Origin: Bacillota bacterium
GTDB lineage: Bacteria; Bacillota; Clostridia; Oscillospirales; Ruminococcaceae
Length of the DNA stretch: 64,000 nt
Direction of reading: 5' to 3'
NCBI GenBank assembly: GCA_023457355.1
Contig: JAEWLW010000046.1
Span: forward strand, 16,993 to 80,992
Shown one piece after another: positions 7,581 through 15,544 of this stretch. A model generated the notes under the pieces. The model was given only the letters and a program-made list of their open reading frames with translations, was not told the origin of the DNA and made no database searches. Position 1 is the stretch's first letter. Every line of letters starts with the position of its first letter. The position numbers and the translations under genes were made by a program.

Positions 7581-9098
7581 TTAAGAACGGCCGACCAGTC
7601 CGGTTTTATTAATCAAAATATCCAAGATTTCATCCATAGCGGTCATAACGCGGCTCATGGCGTTATAGGCTTTTGTCCACTGGGACATATCCACACCCTC
7701 TTCGTCCATGGAAACCCCTGAAACTTCGCCGATACTGGTCAACAGAGAGTCGGCAATATCGGAGCTGGCTTCCAGACAATTTTTATTGTAGGAAATTTGT
7801 GTTCCGAGCTGAGAGGTGGTGTAAAACTGAATATAATCATTAAACGACCCACGGAATTCACCAAAGTCGTGTTCCGATGAAAATAAAGCCAGCGCATTTG
7901 TGACAAAGGTGGTGTCGTCCGCGCCTTCTCCGGTGGGGTGGATGTTCGTAATCAGATAGGTTGCGTCACTGAGCCAGTCGCTGTTCACCGTCAGATTAGC
8001 CGCCGTTTCTTCACCGTCGCCCGAAAAGCTGAAGAGCTGCTTATAACTCCCGGTGAGGTCGCCGCTGCTGTCCACAATGGGAATAAAGCTGTTGAAGGCA
8101 TTGGCCAGCGATGAGGCAAAGGTGTCAATCTTATCCATATAATACAGAATACCGTTTTCAAGCGATTCGCCGGAGGGGAGGGAGGCGGCCGTGCCGCGAC
8201 CATTTAACATCTCAAGCGCGCCTTTTAAAATGCCGCTTGAAATGCCGGTCTCGCCTCCGGTGCTTTTCCAGGAGAGCGCCGAAGTCATGTCGGTTTTACC
8301 GTTCGAAAGCAGCAGGGTGTCATATTCCGCATCCTTAACCGCCACATGGTTATCGGTGCCCATTGTAATGGTGACGGTGCCGTCGGATAGATTCTGCACT
8401 GAAATATCGGCATACTGTGAAAGCTGGTCGATCAGTACATTACGCTGGTCCAGCAATTCGTTTGGCCCGTATGTAGAGAGGTTCCCACCATAAGAAACCG
8501 TCACTTCGTTTTTAATGGTCTTATTGTAATTGGCAATCTGCTCAAGCAGTGAGTTGACCGAGGTAACATTGCTGCCCAGGTCTGTTCTTTGCTGCTGCCA
8601 GAGGTTGCCCAGCTTGGTGCTCATTTGAGTAAAAACCTGTGTGAGTGTGCGTGCACAACTTAAAATGTTGCTGGCTGCCACGGAAGTTTGACCGCCTTCG
8701 CCCTGCATCGCAGACCAGGCATTTTCCAGCGCGGTAAGTGCAGAGGTAATGGTGCTGGGTTCAATTTCGCTTAAGTTGGTTTCAACATTTCCAAGAATGC
8801 TCGTGACAGTGTCATAGTATCCAACGTCGGCATATTCATCGCGAAAGCGCTTGTCCAAATACGAATCACGAATTTGAGAAATGCCCGACACCATCGCGCC
8901 GGCGCCTGCCAGGCTGACGGCACCGGCGCCATACCGGCTGGAACTGGTGTTGATGGACATCGAAACGAGGTCAACGCGCTGGCGGGTATATCCGGTAACG
9001 CCAATATTGGCAATGTTATTGCCGACGATGTCAATGGCCTTTTGGCTTGCCATCAGTCCTCTTGTTGCAGTTTCAAATCCGAAAAAGGTCGGTCTCAT
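7581..9098 (-). CDS. flgK: Flagellar hook-associated protein 1
   Basis: 505 residues from ATG at 9098 (GAGGAGG five bases before); the frame extends upstream but without a ribosome site. MRPTFFGFETATRGLMASQKAIDIVGNNIANI is the FlgK/rod-hook N-terminal signature with the ANTxGYTRQ-like element GVTGYTRQRV. The conserved C-terminal helix (GVSMDEEGVDMSQWTKAYNA) is present. FlgK joins hook to filament; its export chaperone is likely the FlgN encoded immediately upstream. Confidence 0.96.
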   Translation of the reverse strand: MRPTFFGFETATRGLMASQKAIDIVGNNIANIGVTGYTRQRVDLVSMSINTSSSRYGAGAVSLAGAGAMVSGISQIRDSYLDKRFRDEYADVGYYDTVTSILGNVETNLSEIEPSTITSALTALENAWSAMQGEGGQTSVAASNILSCARTLTQVFTQMSTKLGNLWQQQRTDLGSNVTSVNSLLEQIANYNKTIKNEVTVSYGGNLSTYGPNELLDQRNVLIDQLSQYADISVQNLSDGTVTITMGTDNHVAVKDAEYDTLLLSNGKTDMTSALSWKSTGGETGISSGILKGALEMLNGRGTAASLPSGESLENGILYYMDKIDTFASSLANAFNSFIPIVDSSGDLTGSYKQLFSFSGDGEETAANLTVNSDWLSDATYLITNIHPTGEGADDTTFVTNALALFSSEHDFGEFRGSFNDYIQFYTTSQLGTQISYNKNCLEASSDIADSLLTSIGEVSGVSMDEEGVDMSQWTKAYNAMSRVMTAMDEILDILINKTGLVGRS

Positions 9099-9144
9099 AA
9101 CATCCTCCTCATTATTCCCGGGCTGGCAGAATCCGGCGCTTAAA

Positions 9145-9639
9145 TTAAGCTTTTGTTTTAAAAATACTCGGAATGGGTTCGACCTGGTTGCCGCGCGCCG
9201 CGCCGTAGGGGCTTGTTGCAGACACGCCTTCAACACCCGGCTTTGGAACAAGGGCTTCGGGATTTAAGCGCGTTATGTTGGTGTGAGCAACGGCCATTGA
9301 CTTATCGTTCGTAAATTTTATTTCATCCACAGAAGCCTGAACCTGGCGGAACAGCGACGAGAGCGAAAGCTTATGCGTTTCGGGAACTTCATCAAGCAAC
9401 TGTGAAAAAGCCATCTGTCCAAACCCCAGGCTTTCCTGCAACGCAATACGTTTGCTTTCGAGGTTTTCAATCAGCTTGGTGTTTGCCTGCGCCGTGCTGA
9501 TGGCGTGTTCAATACGCGGCAATGAATTTGAAAGCAACGCACCGAGCTTCTCCCTCTCGTCACGGGCCATTGTATGTAATGCAGATGCATATTTTTCAAA
9601 AAAAGCAAACAGCTCGTCTGCCTGAGCTTCGGTTATCAT
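9145..9639 (-). CDS. flgN: FlgN-family export chaperone
   Basis: 164 residues from ATG at 9639, preceded by AAGGAG; helical throughout (ADELFAFFEKYASALHTMA; LIENLESKRIALQESLGFGQMAFSQLL), matching the size and architecture of FlgN. FlgN chaperones FlgK and FlgL. Gene order flgM-flgN-flgK-flgL is the Bacillus order and supports the call more than any one motif does. The proline-rich C-terminus is unstructured. Confidence 0.85.
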   Translation of the reverse strand: MITEAQADELFAFFEKYASALHTMARDEREKLGALLSNSLPRIEHAISTAQANTKLIENLESKRIALQESLGFGQMAFSQLLDEVPETHKLSLSSLFRQVQASVDEIKFTNDKSMAVAHTNITRLNPEALVPKPGVEGVSATSPYGAARGNQVEPIPSIFKTKA

Positions 9640-9671
9640 AACAGGGCTCCTTTCAAATTGCCACAAAAGGC

Positions 9672-9968
9672 TCAACCTAAATAGTTCAGGATGGAGGCGG
9701 CCAGCTGTTGTGTTGAAACGCGATACGTTCCAGATTCAATCTGGGCGGCAAGCTGCTGCAACCGTGTGCTGCTGATAGTGGTTTCCACCTCGGCGGCAAT
9801 ATGCTGCACGGTGCTGCCAAGCTCAACCTGACGTGCTGCCTCAGAGCTGATCGAAATGCGGTCTGTATTTGCCCCGCCTGTAGGAAGAGCCGCATTATCG
9901 GTCTTGACAGAGGATACATTTTTGGTGCTTTCATAATATTTGAGCGCCTGGTTCCTATCTATTCTCAT
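9672..9968 (-). CDS. flgM: Anti-sigma-28 factor FlgM
   Basis: 98 residues from ATG at 9968 with GAGGAGG upstream. It opens MRIDRNQALKYYE and shows the FlgM C-terminal sigma-binding region: DRISISSEAARQVELG, then LAAQIESGTYRVSTQQLAASIL. FlgM holds sigma-28 inactive until it is exported through the finished hook. It is the first gene after a sigma-28-like promoter, giving the usual autoregulatory loop. Confidence 0.92.
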   Translation of the reverse strand: MRIDRNQALKYYESTKNVSSVKTDNAALPTGGANTDRISISSEAARQVELGSTVQHIAAEVETTISSTRLQQLAAQIESGTYRVSTQQLAASILNYLG

Positions 9969-10031
9969 GTAAAATCCTCCTCGGGCAGTCTGAAATTTTA
10001 AAAACAATTTTTCGATTCACCTATAAATCTC

Positions 10032-10058
10032 TAATCGGCAGCTGCCTTAAAAAATTAA
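10032..10058 (-). promoter_or_regulatory. Sigma-28-type promoter for flgM operon
   Basis: On the minus strand TTAA, 15 bp, GCCGATTA (complement of 10032-10039): one mismatch to GCCGATAA and correct spacing. It lies about 65 bp upstream of flgM and divergent from the parA promoter. Confidence 0.65.
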
Positions 10059-10110
10059 CCTGTTTGTTTCAAAATATATAAAATAATAAAAATGCCGTTT
10101 TGTATGGCTC

Positions 10111-10139
10111 TTGTAATCGCTTTGGGCAGTTGCTATAAT
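10111..10139 (+). promoter_or_regulatory. Sigma-A promoter for the parA-comFB pair
   Basis: TTGTAA (10111-10116), 17 bp, TATAAT (10134-10139). The predicted transcript starts near 10146, some 70 bases ahead of the parA ATG. Confidence 0.75.
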
Positions 10140-10218
10140 ATAGAAAGATTACAAGTAATAAAAGAAGATTTAGGGTTTAAAATGGGCTTCTTCTTGTTAT
10201 ATAAGGAGTATCTGCAGT

Positions 10219-10980
10219 ATGTGTAGAGTCGTATCTGTATCCAACCAAAAGGGCGGTGTGGGAAAAACCACAACAACCGGCGCAGTTTCCGCTGCGTTCA
10301 CCAAAAAAGGGTTTCGCGTGCTGGCGGTGGATCTTGATCCGCAGGGCAACTTAACCTTCAGCGCCAAGGGCGACAACGAGCTGTCCGCATCTATTTACGA
10401 TGTGCTCAAAGGTGCGGTCAAGCCGCAGCATGCCATACAGCATGTCGAATCCTGCGATTTAATCGCTTCTAACATACTGCTTTCAAGTACCGAGCTGGAT
10501 TTCACCGACAAGGGACGCGAATACATATTGCGGGATGTTGTGGAACCGCTAAAGCCCTATTACGATTATATTTTTATTGATACGCCGCCCAACCTCGGCA
10601 TTTTGACCATCAACGCTTTTACGGCGTCGGATTATATAATCGTTCCGGTGCTGTCGGATATTTTCAGCCTTCAGGGGCTGGCGCAGCTGCATGAATCGGT
10701 ACAACATATCAAGAGTTATTGCAACAGCAAGCTGGAGTTTGCCGGCATATTGCTCAATCGCTTTGACCCGCGAACCGTGCTGGCCAAGGAAATTATGGGC
10801 ACGGCGGATATGGTTTCAAAATCGCTGAACATCCCATTGTTTAAAACAAAAATCCGCTCAAGTGTTGCTGTGTCCGAGGCGCAATCCGCACAGGTCAGCA
10901 TTTTCAAATATTCGCGCAACAGCCCTGCCGCGAAGGATTATATTAATTTTGCGCAAGAACTGATCGAGAGGGGAATGTAG
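10219..10980 (+). CDS. ParA/Soj-family ATPase
   Basis: 253 residues with the deviant Walker A motif KGGVGKTTTT near residue 11, the Walker A' VDLDPQGN and the switch DYIFIDTPPNLG. These define a ParA/Soj ATPase that positions cargo on the nucleoid. No parB or parS-binding partner is adjacent. The sequence is a Soj type with an immediate Walker motif, not an FlhG, which has an extra N-terminal activation helix and normally follows flhF. The following ComFB gene starts 3 bp after the stop, so the two form an operon. The cargo is unknown; flagella or chemotaxis arrays are suggested only by the neighbourhood. Confidence 0.88.
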   Translation: MCRVVSVSNQKGGVGKTTTTGAVSAAFTKKGFRVLAVDLDPQGNLTFSAKGDNELSASIYDVLKGAVKPQHAIQHVESCDLIASNILLSSTELDFTDKGREYILRDVVEPLKPYYDYIFIDTPPNLGILTINAFTASDYIIVPVLSDIFSLQGLAQLHESVQHIKSYCNSKLEFAGILLNRFDPRTVLAKEIMGTADMVSKSLNIPLFKTKIRSSVAVSEAQSAQVSIFKYSRNSPAAKDYINFAQELIERGM

Positions 10981-10982
10981 TA

Positions 10983-11606
10983 TTGGCCCGTTCCAAAAAA
11001 GACATCGACAGAGAGCTGATGTATAAAAAAATTCTGCCGACAGCCATGACAGCCGAAAGCACCCCGGAAAGAACAAGCCGGCAGGACATCATGGAAGAAA
11101 CACTGTCGCAAAATATGGCTGCGGCGACGTTGGCTGTCAGTATTAACACGCCTGTTGAAGTCATCGTTTCATCTCCGGCTGGCGAAGAGCACCTCCAAAT
11201 GCCTTCGATGGCAGAGTTTGAACCGGAGGCACCGGTGCAGGCACAGCCAAACGTGCAGGCGCAAGACGAAACAGAAGCCGGGGCGCCCCGGCAGCCGAAT
11301 ATGCGGGGCGCGGCAGTCTCCAGTGAACCGCCGTTGGTTAATCTGATGGAAGCATTCGTCGAAAAGCGGCTGGATGCCGCGATGAAAAAGTTTAAATGCT
11401 GCACCTGCGAACGCTGCCGCAAAGATGTGCTGGCGTTCACACTTAACAAGCTTCCGCCGCTGTATGTGATTGAGGATGACCCTGATATTCGGGACCTACA
11501 CGAACGGGAACGCGCCGCGCAGGTGGCTACTGCGCTGGTACAGGCAATATTAGCCGTTAAGGCGCATCCTTCTCATGAAATTGTCCGAAAAGAGCCCTTC
11601 GTTTAA
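10983..11606 (+). CDS. ComFB-domain protein with disordered N-terminus
   Basis: 207 residues from a TTG start behind GAGAGGGG. Residues 1-115 are acidic, proline/alanine-rich and probably unstructured. Residues about 117-200 form a late-competence ComFB domain: LVNLMEAFVEKRLD, the cysteine cluster KCCTCERC followed by RKDVLAFTLNKLPPLYV. ComFB-family proteins have been reported to bind cyclic dinucleotides and to affect motility in other bacteria; here that is inference. It is coupled to ParA. The stop codon is inside the stem of a terminator hairpin (11589-11618). Confidence 0.8.
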   Translation: MARSKKDIDRELMYKKILPTAMTAESTPERTSRQDIMEETLSQNMAAATLAVSINTPVEVIVSSPAGEEHLQMPSMAEFEPEAPVQAQPNVQAQDETEAGAPRQPNMRGAAVSSEPPLVNLMEAFVEKRLDAAMKKFKCCTCERCRKDVLAFTLNKLPPLYVIEDDPDIRDLHERERAAQVATALVQAILAVKAHPSHEIVRKEPFV

Positions 11607-11618
11607 TGAAGGGCTCTT
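11589..11618 (+). repeat. 30-bp hairpin, left copy of a direct repeat
   Basis: A hairpin with stem AAGAGCCCTTC/GAAGGGCTCTT covering the 3' end and stop of the comFB gene. The same 30 bases recur exactly at 11874-11903. The two copies bracket the 255-bp repeat element. Confidence 0.85.
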
Positions 11619-11873
11619 CAGTTTGTCGAAAAACGAACATTTTAGAAAATGTTGCACACATCAAAAGTTTTGGTTAAGCTTTTTCAAAAGCTTGCAGGGT
11701 TGGGGCAGCGCCCCACAAAGTACCCTAACGCTGTAAGAAGTGCAGGAGAGGGCGCAAAACAGCCCAGTGGACTGTTTTTGCGGGGAGGACCTCGCCAGGG
11801 GTTCTTGCATAGCGCGATAAATGGTATTTGTTTATGCAAGTTGCTAAGCCCCTGTCACTTTATTTAAAAACTT
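11619..11873 (+). repeat. Dispersed intergenic repeat element, copy A (MITE-like)
   Basis: This gap between convergent genes holds no credible gene. It begins with a block (11624-11655: TTGTCGAAAAACGAAC, then ATTTTAGAAAATGTTGCA) that recurs inverted at 23608-23640 with one difference in about 33 bases. It shares further blocks with that copy: AAAAGTTTTGGT, AAGCTTTTTCAAAAGCTTG and a hairpin ending GGACTGTTTTTG. A 72-codon open frame in it (11649-11867) is an artefact of the repeat. Confidence 0.8.
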
Positions 11874-11907
11874 AAAGAGCCCTTCGTTTAATGAAGGGCT
11901 CTTTTTG
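11874..11907. terminator. Bidirectional terminator, right copy of the 30-bp hairpin
   Basis: Identical to 11589-11618 and here followed by TTTTTG on plus; on minus the stem is followed by TTTAAGTTTTT. It can end both the parA-comFB transcript and that of the EAL-HDOD gene, which stops at 11923. Confidence 0.8.
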
Positions 11908-11922
11908 TATGGTGATATTTGT

Positions 11923-13155
11923 TTATTGTTCCTCAGAAAAGGGACGCTGCAGGCTGTCCCAGGTGTAGTTGACCGCCTCGACACATTCTAAGTACTTTTG
12001 AGACACAATATTGCTGTCAAGCCCCAGCTCTTCAGCGCAATTCGAAACTGTCCGCCAGTCGGCAGCTTCATAAGCGAGAATCAAACGATATAAGGTGCCC
12101 GCGGGGCCAGATTTTTCGGTCAGCGCATCACGGATCTCGTCGATGACAGGAAGCTCTTTAAGCGCTTCCTTGAGCGGAATTTGCAGCAGGATATCCAGCG
12201 TTGAAAACATGCCCAGCAAGTAAGCGTCAGACTTGGCAAGGTTAAGCCGGGCCGCATATTGAGAAAGCTCGGAGCATAAACTACCGCGCAAAAAAGAGGT
12301 TTTGATTATTTCAGCGGAAAGGTCGCCGTCGCTTTGCTTAAAGCTGAGCAGATAAACCCATTGCTTCAGTTGCCCCAGACCCAAAACCACCAGCGCCTGT
12401 TTAACCGACCGAACGCGGTTGCGAAGTGCAAAATAAGCGGAGTTAACCAAACGAATCAGTGAAAACGCCAACGTCACATCGCGTGAGATGATAGTTGAAA
12501 TTTCGTCGACATCGGGCTCGTCGCGGGTTACGGCAATCATCAGCTGAAAGAAGTTGCTTTGCAAATGATCCAGCCGGTTCATCTTTGCGCTAAAGGCCTG
12601 CGAAATGGCGGTACCCTGAAAATAACCGCAACCCAGCGATTTGGCCTGCTGATATTTTTCGGGGGTGTCAACATTATAGGCGATGACCTTCTTTTTGAAA
12701 CTTTTGGCGATATCAATGGCGCTGGACGTCGTTTCATCCAATGCGTTCATATCTATCTTCAGATAATCCGACTCGCCCAGCAAGGAAAAAAACCGGGGAG
12801 AAAACTCAAAGCCGCGCATGGCAATTCGATATCCGGTGCGTTTAAGACTGATGATTTCGCGCAGCGCATCGGGGTGAATGGCGGCGCTGTCGTCTATTTC
12901 AATGACAAGGCTATGGGGATTGAACATTCTGGGGACTCTGCGCAGCAGCAGATTGGGTGTAAAAGGAATAAAAGCCGTTTTGCTGCTCATAAAGCTATCG
13001 CTGTCCAGCTGGGTTAAAAAACCTTCAATGGCGTTTGCGGCCAGCGTATCCCCCTGGTTGTAGAGACTTGCGCGGTTGTCCTGATAAAGCAGCTCATATC
13101 CAAGCAGCTCTTTGTTGTCGCTCATGATCGGCTGGCGAACCACATTCATTTGCAT
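11923..13155 (-). CDS. EAL-HDOD regulatory protein (YuxH-like)
   Basis: 410 residues. Residues 1-190 are an EAL domain: MNVVRQPIMSDNKELLGYELLYQ has ELL where a catalytic enzyme has EAL, as in YuxH proteins, and downstream metal-binding residues are largely replaced. Residues about 195-390 are an HDOD domain (VDEISTIISRDVTLAFSLIRLVNSAYF, then VKQALVVLGLGQLKQWVYLLSF). Such proteins are usually non-enzymatic signal integrators in motility and chemotaxis. The start has GGGAGGA ideally spaced. Likely cytoplasmic. Confidence 0.88.
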   Translation of the reverse strand: MQMNVVRQPIMSDNKELLGYELLYQDNRASLYNQGDTLAANAIEGFLTQLDSDSFMSSKTAFIPFTPNLLLRRVPRMFNPHSLVIEIDDSAAIHPDALREIISLKRTGYRIAMRGFEFSPRFFSLLGESDYLKIDMNALDETTSSAIDIAKSFKKKVIAYNVDTPEKYQQAKSLGCGYFQGTAISQAFSAKMNRLDHLQSNFFQLMIAVTRDEPDVDEISTIISRDVTLAFSLIRLVNSAYFALRNRVRSVKQALVVLGLGQLKQWVYLLSFKQSDGDLSAEIIKTSFLRGSLCSELSQYAARLNLAKSDAYLLGMFSTLDILLQIPLKEALKELPVIDEIRDALTEKSGPAGTLYRLILAYEAADWRTVSNCAEELGLDSNIVSQKYLECVEAVNYTWDSLQRPFSEEQ

Positions 13156-13310
13156 AACGGTTCCTCCCGAAGATTACTGTGTATTACAAAATTGATAACG
13201 GGCAGTTTGCCTGTTAAAAAAGCATGGTGCCCTAAAAGCCTGTATCCGCTGGAACAGAGGGCATATGAGCGGTATTACCGACAGGAACCCCCGTGCTTAA
13301 AAAGGGGCGT

Positions 13311-15521
13311 TCAGTGACGTTTCGCCCAGTAAATGTCAATTTTATCGCCGTTTTGAATCGGCTCAATATAAGAGGCACTCTTCCCATTATGGAGCAGTAC
13401 AATATCCCCCTGAGGCTTTGTGGCGTCAATATCCACCAGATTGAGCATATCAACAAACTGATATATTGCACCGTCCGGCTTAGGTGGTAACATGCGCTTG
13501 GCGCCGTTAACGGTGACCTCCAGCGCCGGAACAACCGGCATGGGCAGCGGCTGCGGCGCGGCAACCGGAGACGTTTGCATTTGGGGAGCACCCACTGTAG
13601 CCATCGCCGGCGTCTGCGGCACGGTTTGCACAGCGGAAACAGGCGCTACAGCTTTGATGCCATCAGACGTTGACGGGATAATTGATCGTGTATCAAGTGT
13701 AAGGGTAACGGCCGGTTGCGGGGCCGGTTCCTCCACTGCGGGTGCGGCCGCTGCAATAATGGCGTCGTTGTTTTTTAAACGGTAGGTTTTGGCTCTGGGT
13801 AAGCCGTTGACCAGAAAATGCAGGCCTTGCTCGTCAACACCCAGATGCCGCAACAGATCACCGAGGGTCTTTATGTTCGAAACCTCAACCCGGTCCTTGT
13901 TATGTATCGGTTGCCCTGGCACGGCACGCCGACCATTGATAGTTGCAAAGCAGCCCGCCTCGACAGCCGAACCGTGATAATATACCGTTGCAGGCTCGCC
14001 AAGTACGGCAAGCTGGTCAATGCTTAAAGAGGCGTCCTTGCCGCTTTGCGCCAGTACAACCTCAATTTCGTCGCCGCTTTTAACCGAGCTGGAGATGCTG
14101 GCAGGTTCGCCATTCAGACGAAGCTCCGCCGGTTGAAGGTGGCCGCCGCGGGCGATGCAGCGTTTCCCGTTGAGCTCATATTCGATGCTGCGCCCGTTTT
14201 TACCTAAAACGTCGCTGTATTTGTAGCCGCACAGGAGCAAAACATCCATCAAAGGCATCACAGTGCTGCGGAAAAGCTGCTTCTTTTCGCCGTTGAGCAT
14301 GACGGAAAAGCCGCGGTGCTCTCCGGCGGCGGCCGCAGTCAGCGCAATCCCGAGGGGGGTGGCATATTCCGGCCCCTGCAAATCCTGGTTCGCTGTCATG
14401 ACACGCTTCATAAAATTGTTGCCGCCGACAGCGACCTTCCGCTGGTCAATACCCAACCTGTCCGCAACCAGGGCGCAAAGCGTGGGCACCTTGCTACCGC
14501 CGCCCACAAGAAAAACAGCGGCCGGGGGGTGGCAGTTTGCCGCCAATATTTTTTCGCAGATGACCTTGCTGAGCGTATCGATGGCGCCACTAATCGAATC
14601 AAGCAGTGTTTCTCGCGCAACAGAATCATCAAAGCCCATAATATCGCTGTAGGCAATTTCTGCGGTATCGGTGCCCAGCAGGTGTTTCATGCTTTCGGCG
14701 GTTGAAAAGTCAACCAGATATTTCCGGATAATTTCTTCGGTAATTTCATCGCCTGCCACCGTTGCCATTGTATAGGCTGTGACGCTGCCGTCTTCGCAGA
14801 TGGCAATATCCGAGGTGCCTGCCCCGATATCCACCAGCGCCAGGTTCAGCAGCCGCAGTTCGTTGGGAATGACGGCGTTCATGGCGGCGATGGGTTCCAG
14901 TGTTAGAAAATCAATTTCAAGGTCAATTTTGCTCATAGCCGCCTGAAGCGAATCAACGACCTCACTGGGCAAAAAAGTGGCGATAACCTCAACCCGTACA
15001 TCCTTACCTTTGTGCCCCAAGATGGTGGAATAGGCATAATTATCTAAAAAAAAGCGCTTAACCGAATAGCCGACGCAATAAAACTCAATATCGCCCTCCG
15101 CTTCGGCCAGCGCCTCGCTGGCGCGGCTTACGGCACCCATTTCAAGCTCGTAAACCGTCTCTTTGTTGATTGCCTGTTTGGGCGAAACGGTCATCGAAAA
15201 ATCGGCCGTGTTGGTTTTTAACGCGCGGCCTGCCGCAGCAACACAAACCCTGTGCAGCGCAAAGCCCAGCTGAGATTCCAGGGAGGCTTTTACGCGGCCT
15301 GCCACGGCGGCAACTTCGTCGATATCCTCTATCTGACCGTCAATCATAGCGCGCTTTTCGTGCTCGATTGTTTCAATTGCCACAACATGAAAGCGGTCAT
15401 TGCGCATCAGGCCGACCAGCCCGATAATGCTGCGGGTACCGATGTCCAAGGCAAAAACCAACTCATCCGGGTTTATCCCGGAAAGAAGGTTTGCGTTCGT
15501 TTTCGACCAGTCCTTCATCAT
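13311..15521 (-). CDS. FtsA/PilM-like actin-fold ATPase with C-terminal beta-grasp-like extension
   Basis: About 736 residues; start ATG 15521 or the adjacent 15518 (GGGAG a few bases upstream). Residues about 20-410 show the FtsA fold: FALDIGTRSIIGLVG (phosphate 1), an SHS2-type insert (DEVAAVAGRVKASLE), ALVDIGAGTSDIAI (phosphate 2) and VFLVGGGSKVPTL (adenosine). The last 330 residues are unusual: three weakly repeated modules of the form ELNGKRCIAR...VKSGDEIEVV, ATINGRRAVPG...IHNKDRVEV and VTVNGAKRMLP...IQNGDKIDIYW, with a proline/alanine linker. These look like ThiS/ubiquitin-type beta-grasp units. It is not next to ftsZ, so it is probably a paralogue of the division FtsA. Function is unknown. 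Confidence 0.78.
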   Translation of the reverse strand: MMKDWSKTNANLLSGINPDELVFALDIGTRSIIGLVGLMRNDRFHVVAIETIEHEKRAMIDGQIEDIDEVAAVAGRVKASLESQLGFALHRVCVAAAGRALKTNTADFSMTVSPKQAINKETVYELEMGAVSRASEALAEAEGDIEFYCVGYSVKRFFLDNYAYSTILGHKGKDVRVEVIATFLPSEVVDSLQAAMSKIDLEIDFLTLEPIAAMNAVIPNELRLLNLALVDIGAGTSDIAICEDGSVTAYTMATVAGDEITEEIIRKYLVDFSTAESMKHLLGTDTAEIAYSDIMGFDDSVARETLLDSISGAIDTLSKVICEKILAANCHPPAAVFLVGGGSKVPTLCALVADRLGIDQRKVAVGGNNFMKRVMTANQDLQGPEYATPLGIALTAAAAGEHRGFSVMLNGEKKQLFRSTVMPLMDVLLLCGYKYSDVLGKNGRSIEYELNGKRCIARGGHLQPAELRLNGEPASISSSVKSGDEIEVVLAQSGKDASLSIDQLAVLGEPATVYYHGSAVEAGCFATINGRRAVPGQPIHNKDRVEVSNIKTLGDLLRHLGVDEQGLHFLVNGLPRAKTYRLKNNDAIIAAAAPAVEEPAPQPAVTLTLDTRSIIPSTSDGIKAVAPVSAVQTVPQTPAMATVGAPQMQTSPVAAPQPLPMPVVPALEVTVNGAKRMLPPKPDGAIYQFVDMLNLVDIDATKPQGDIVLLHNGKSASYIEPIQNGDKIDIYWAKRH

Positions 15522-15544
15522 TTGCACTCCCATATCAACCGTCG

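Noticed and set aside
10219..10980. ParA gene as FlhG
   Set aside because: The Walker motif starts at residue 11 with no N-terminal activation helix, the sequence is Soj-like (VDLDPQGN), and flhF is not adjacent.
11649..11867. 72-codon open frame in the gap after the comFB gene
   Set aside because: It lies wholly inside the dispersed repeat, which in copy B has no corresponding intact frame, and has no ribosome site.
13156..13310. Cyclic-di-GMP riboswitch between the FtsA-like and EAL-HDOD genes
   Set aside because: An ACAGGCAAAC-like string is present, but the partner GCAAAG/GGG core and the paired stems of the GEMM motif could not be found.
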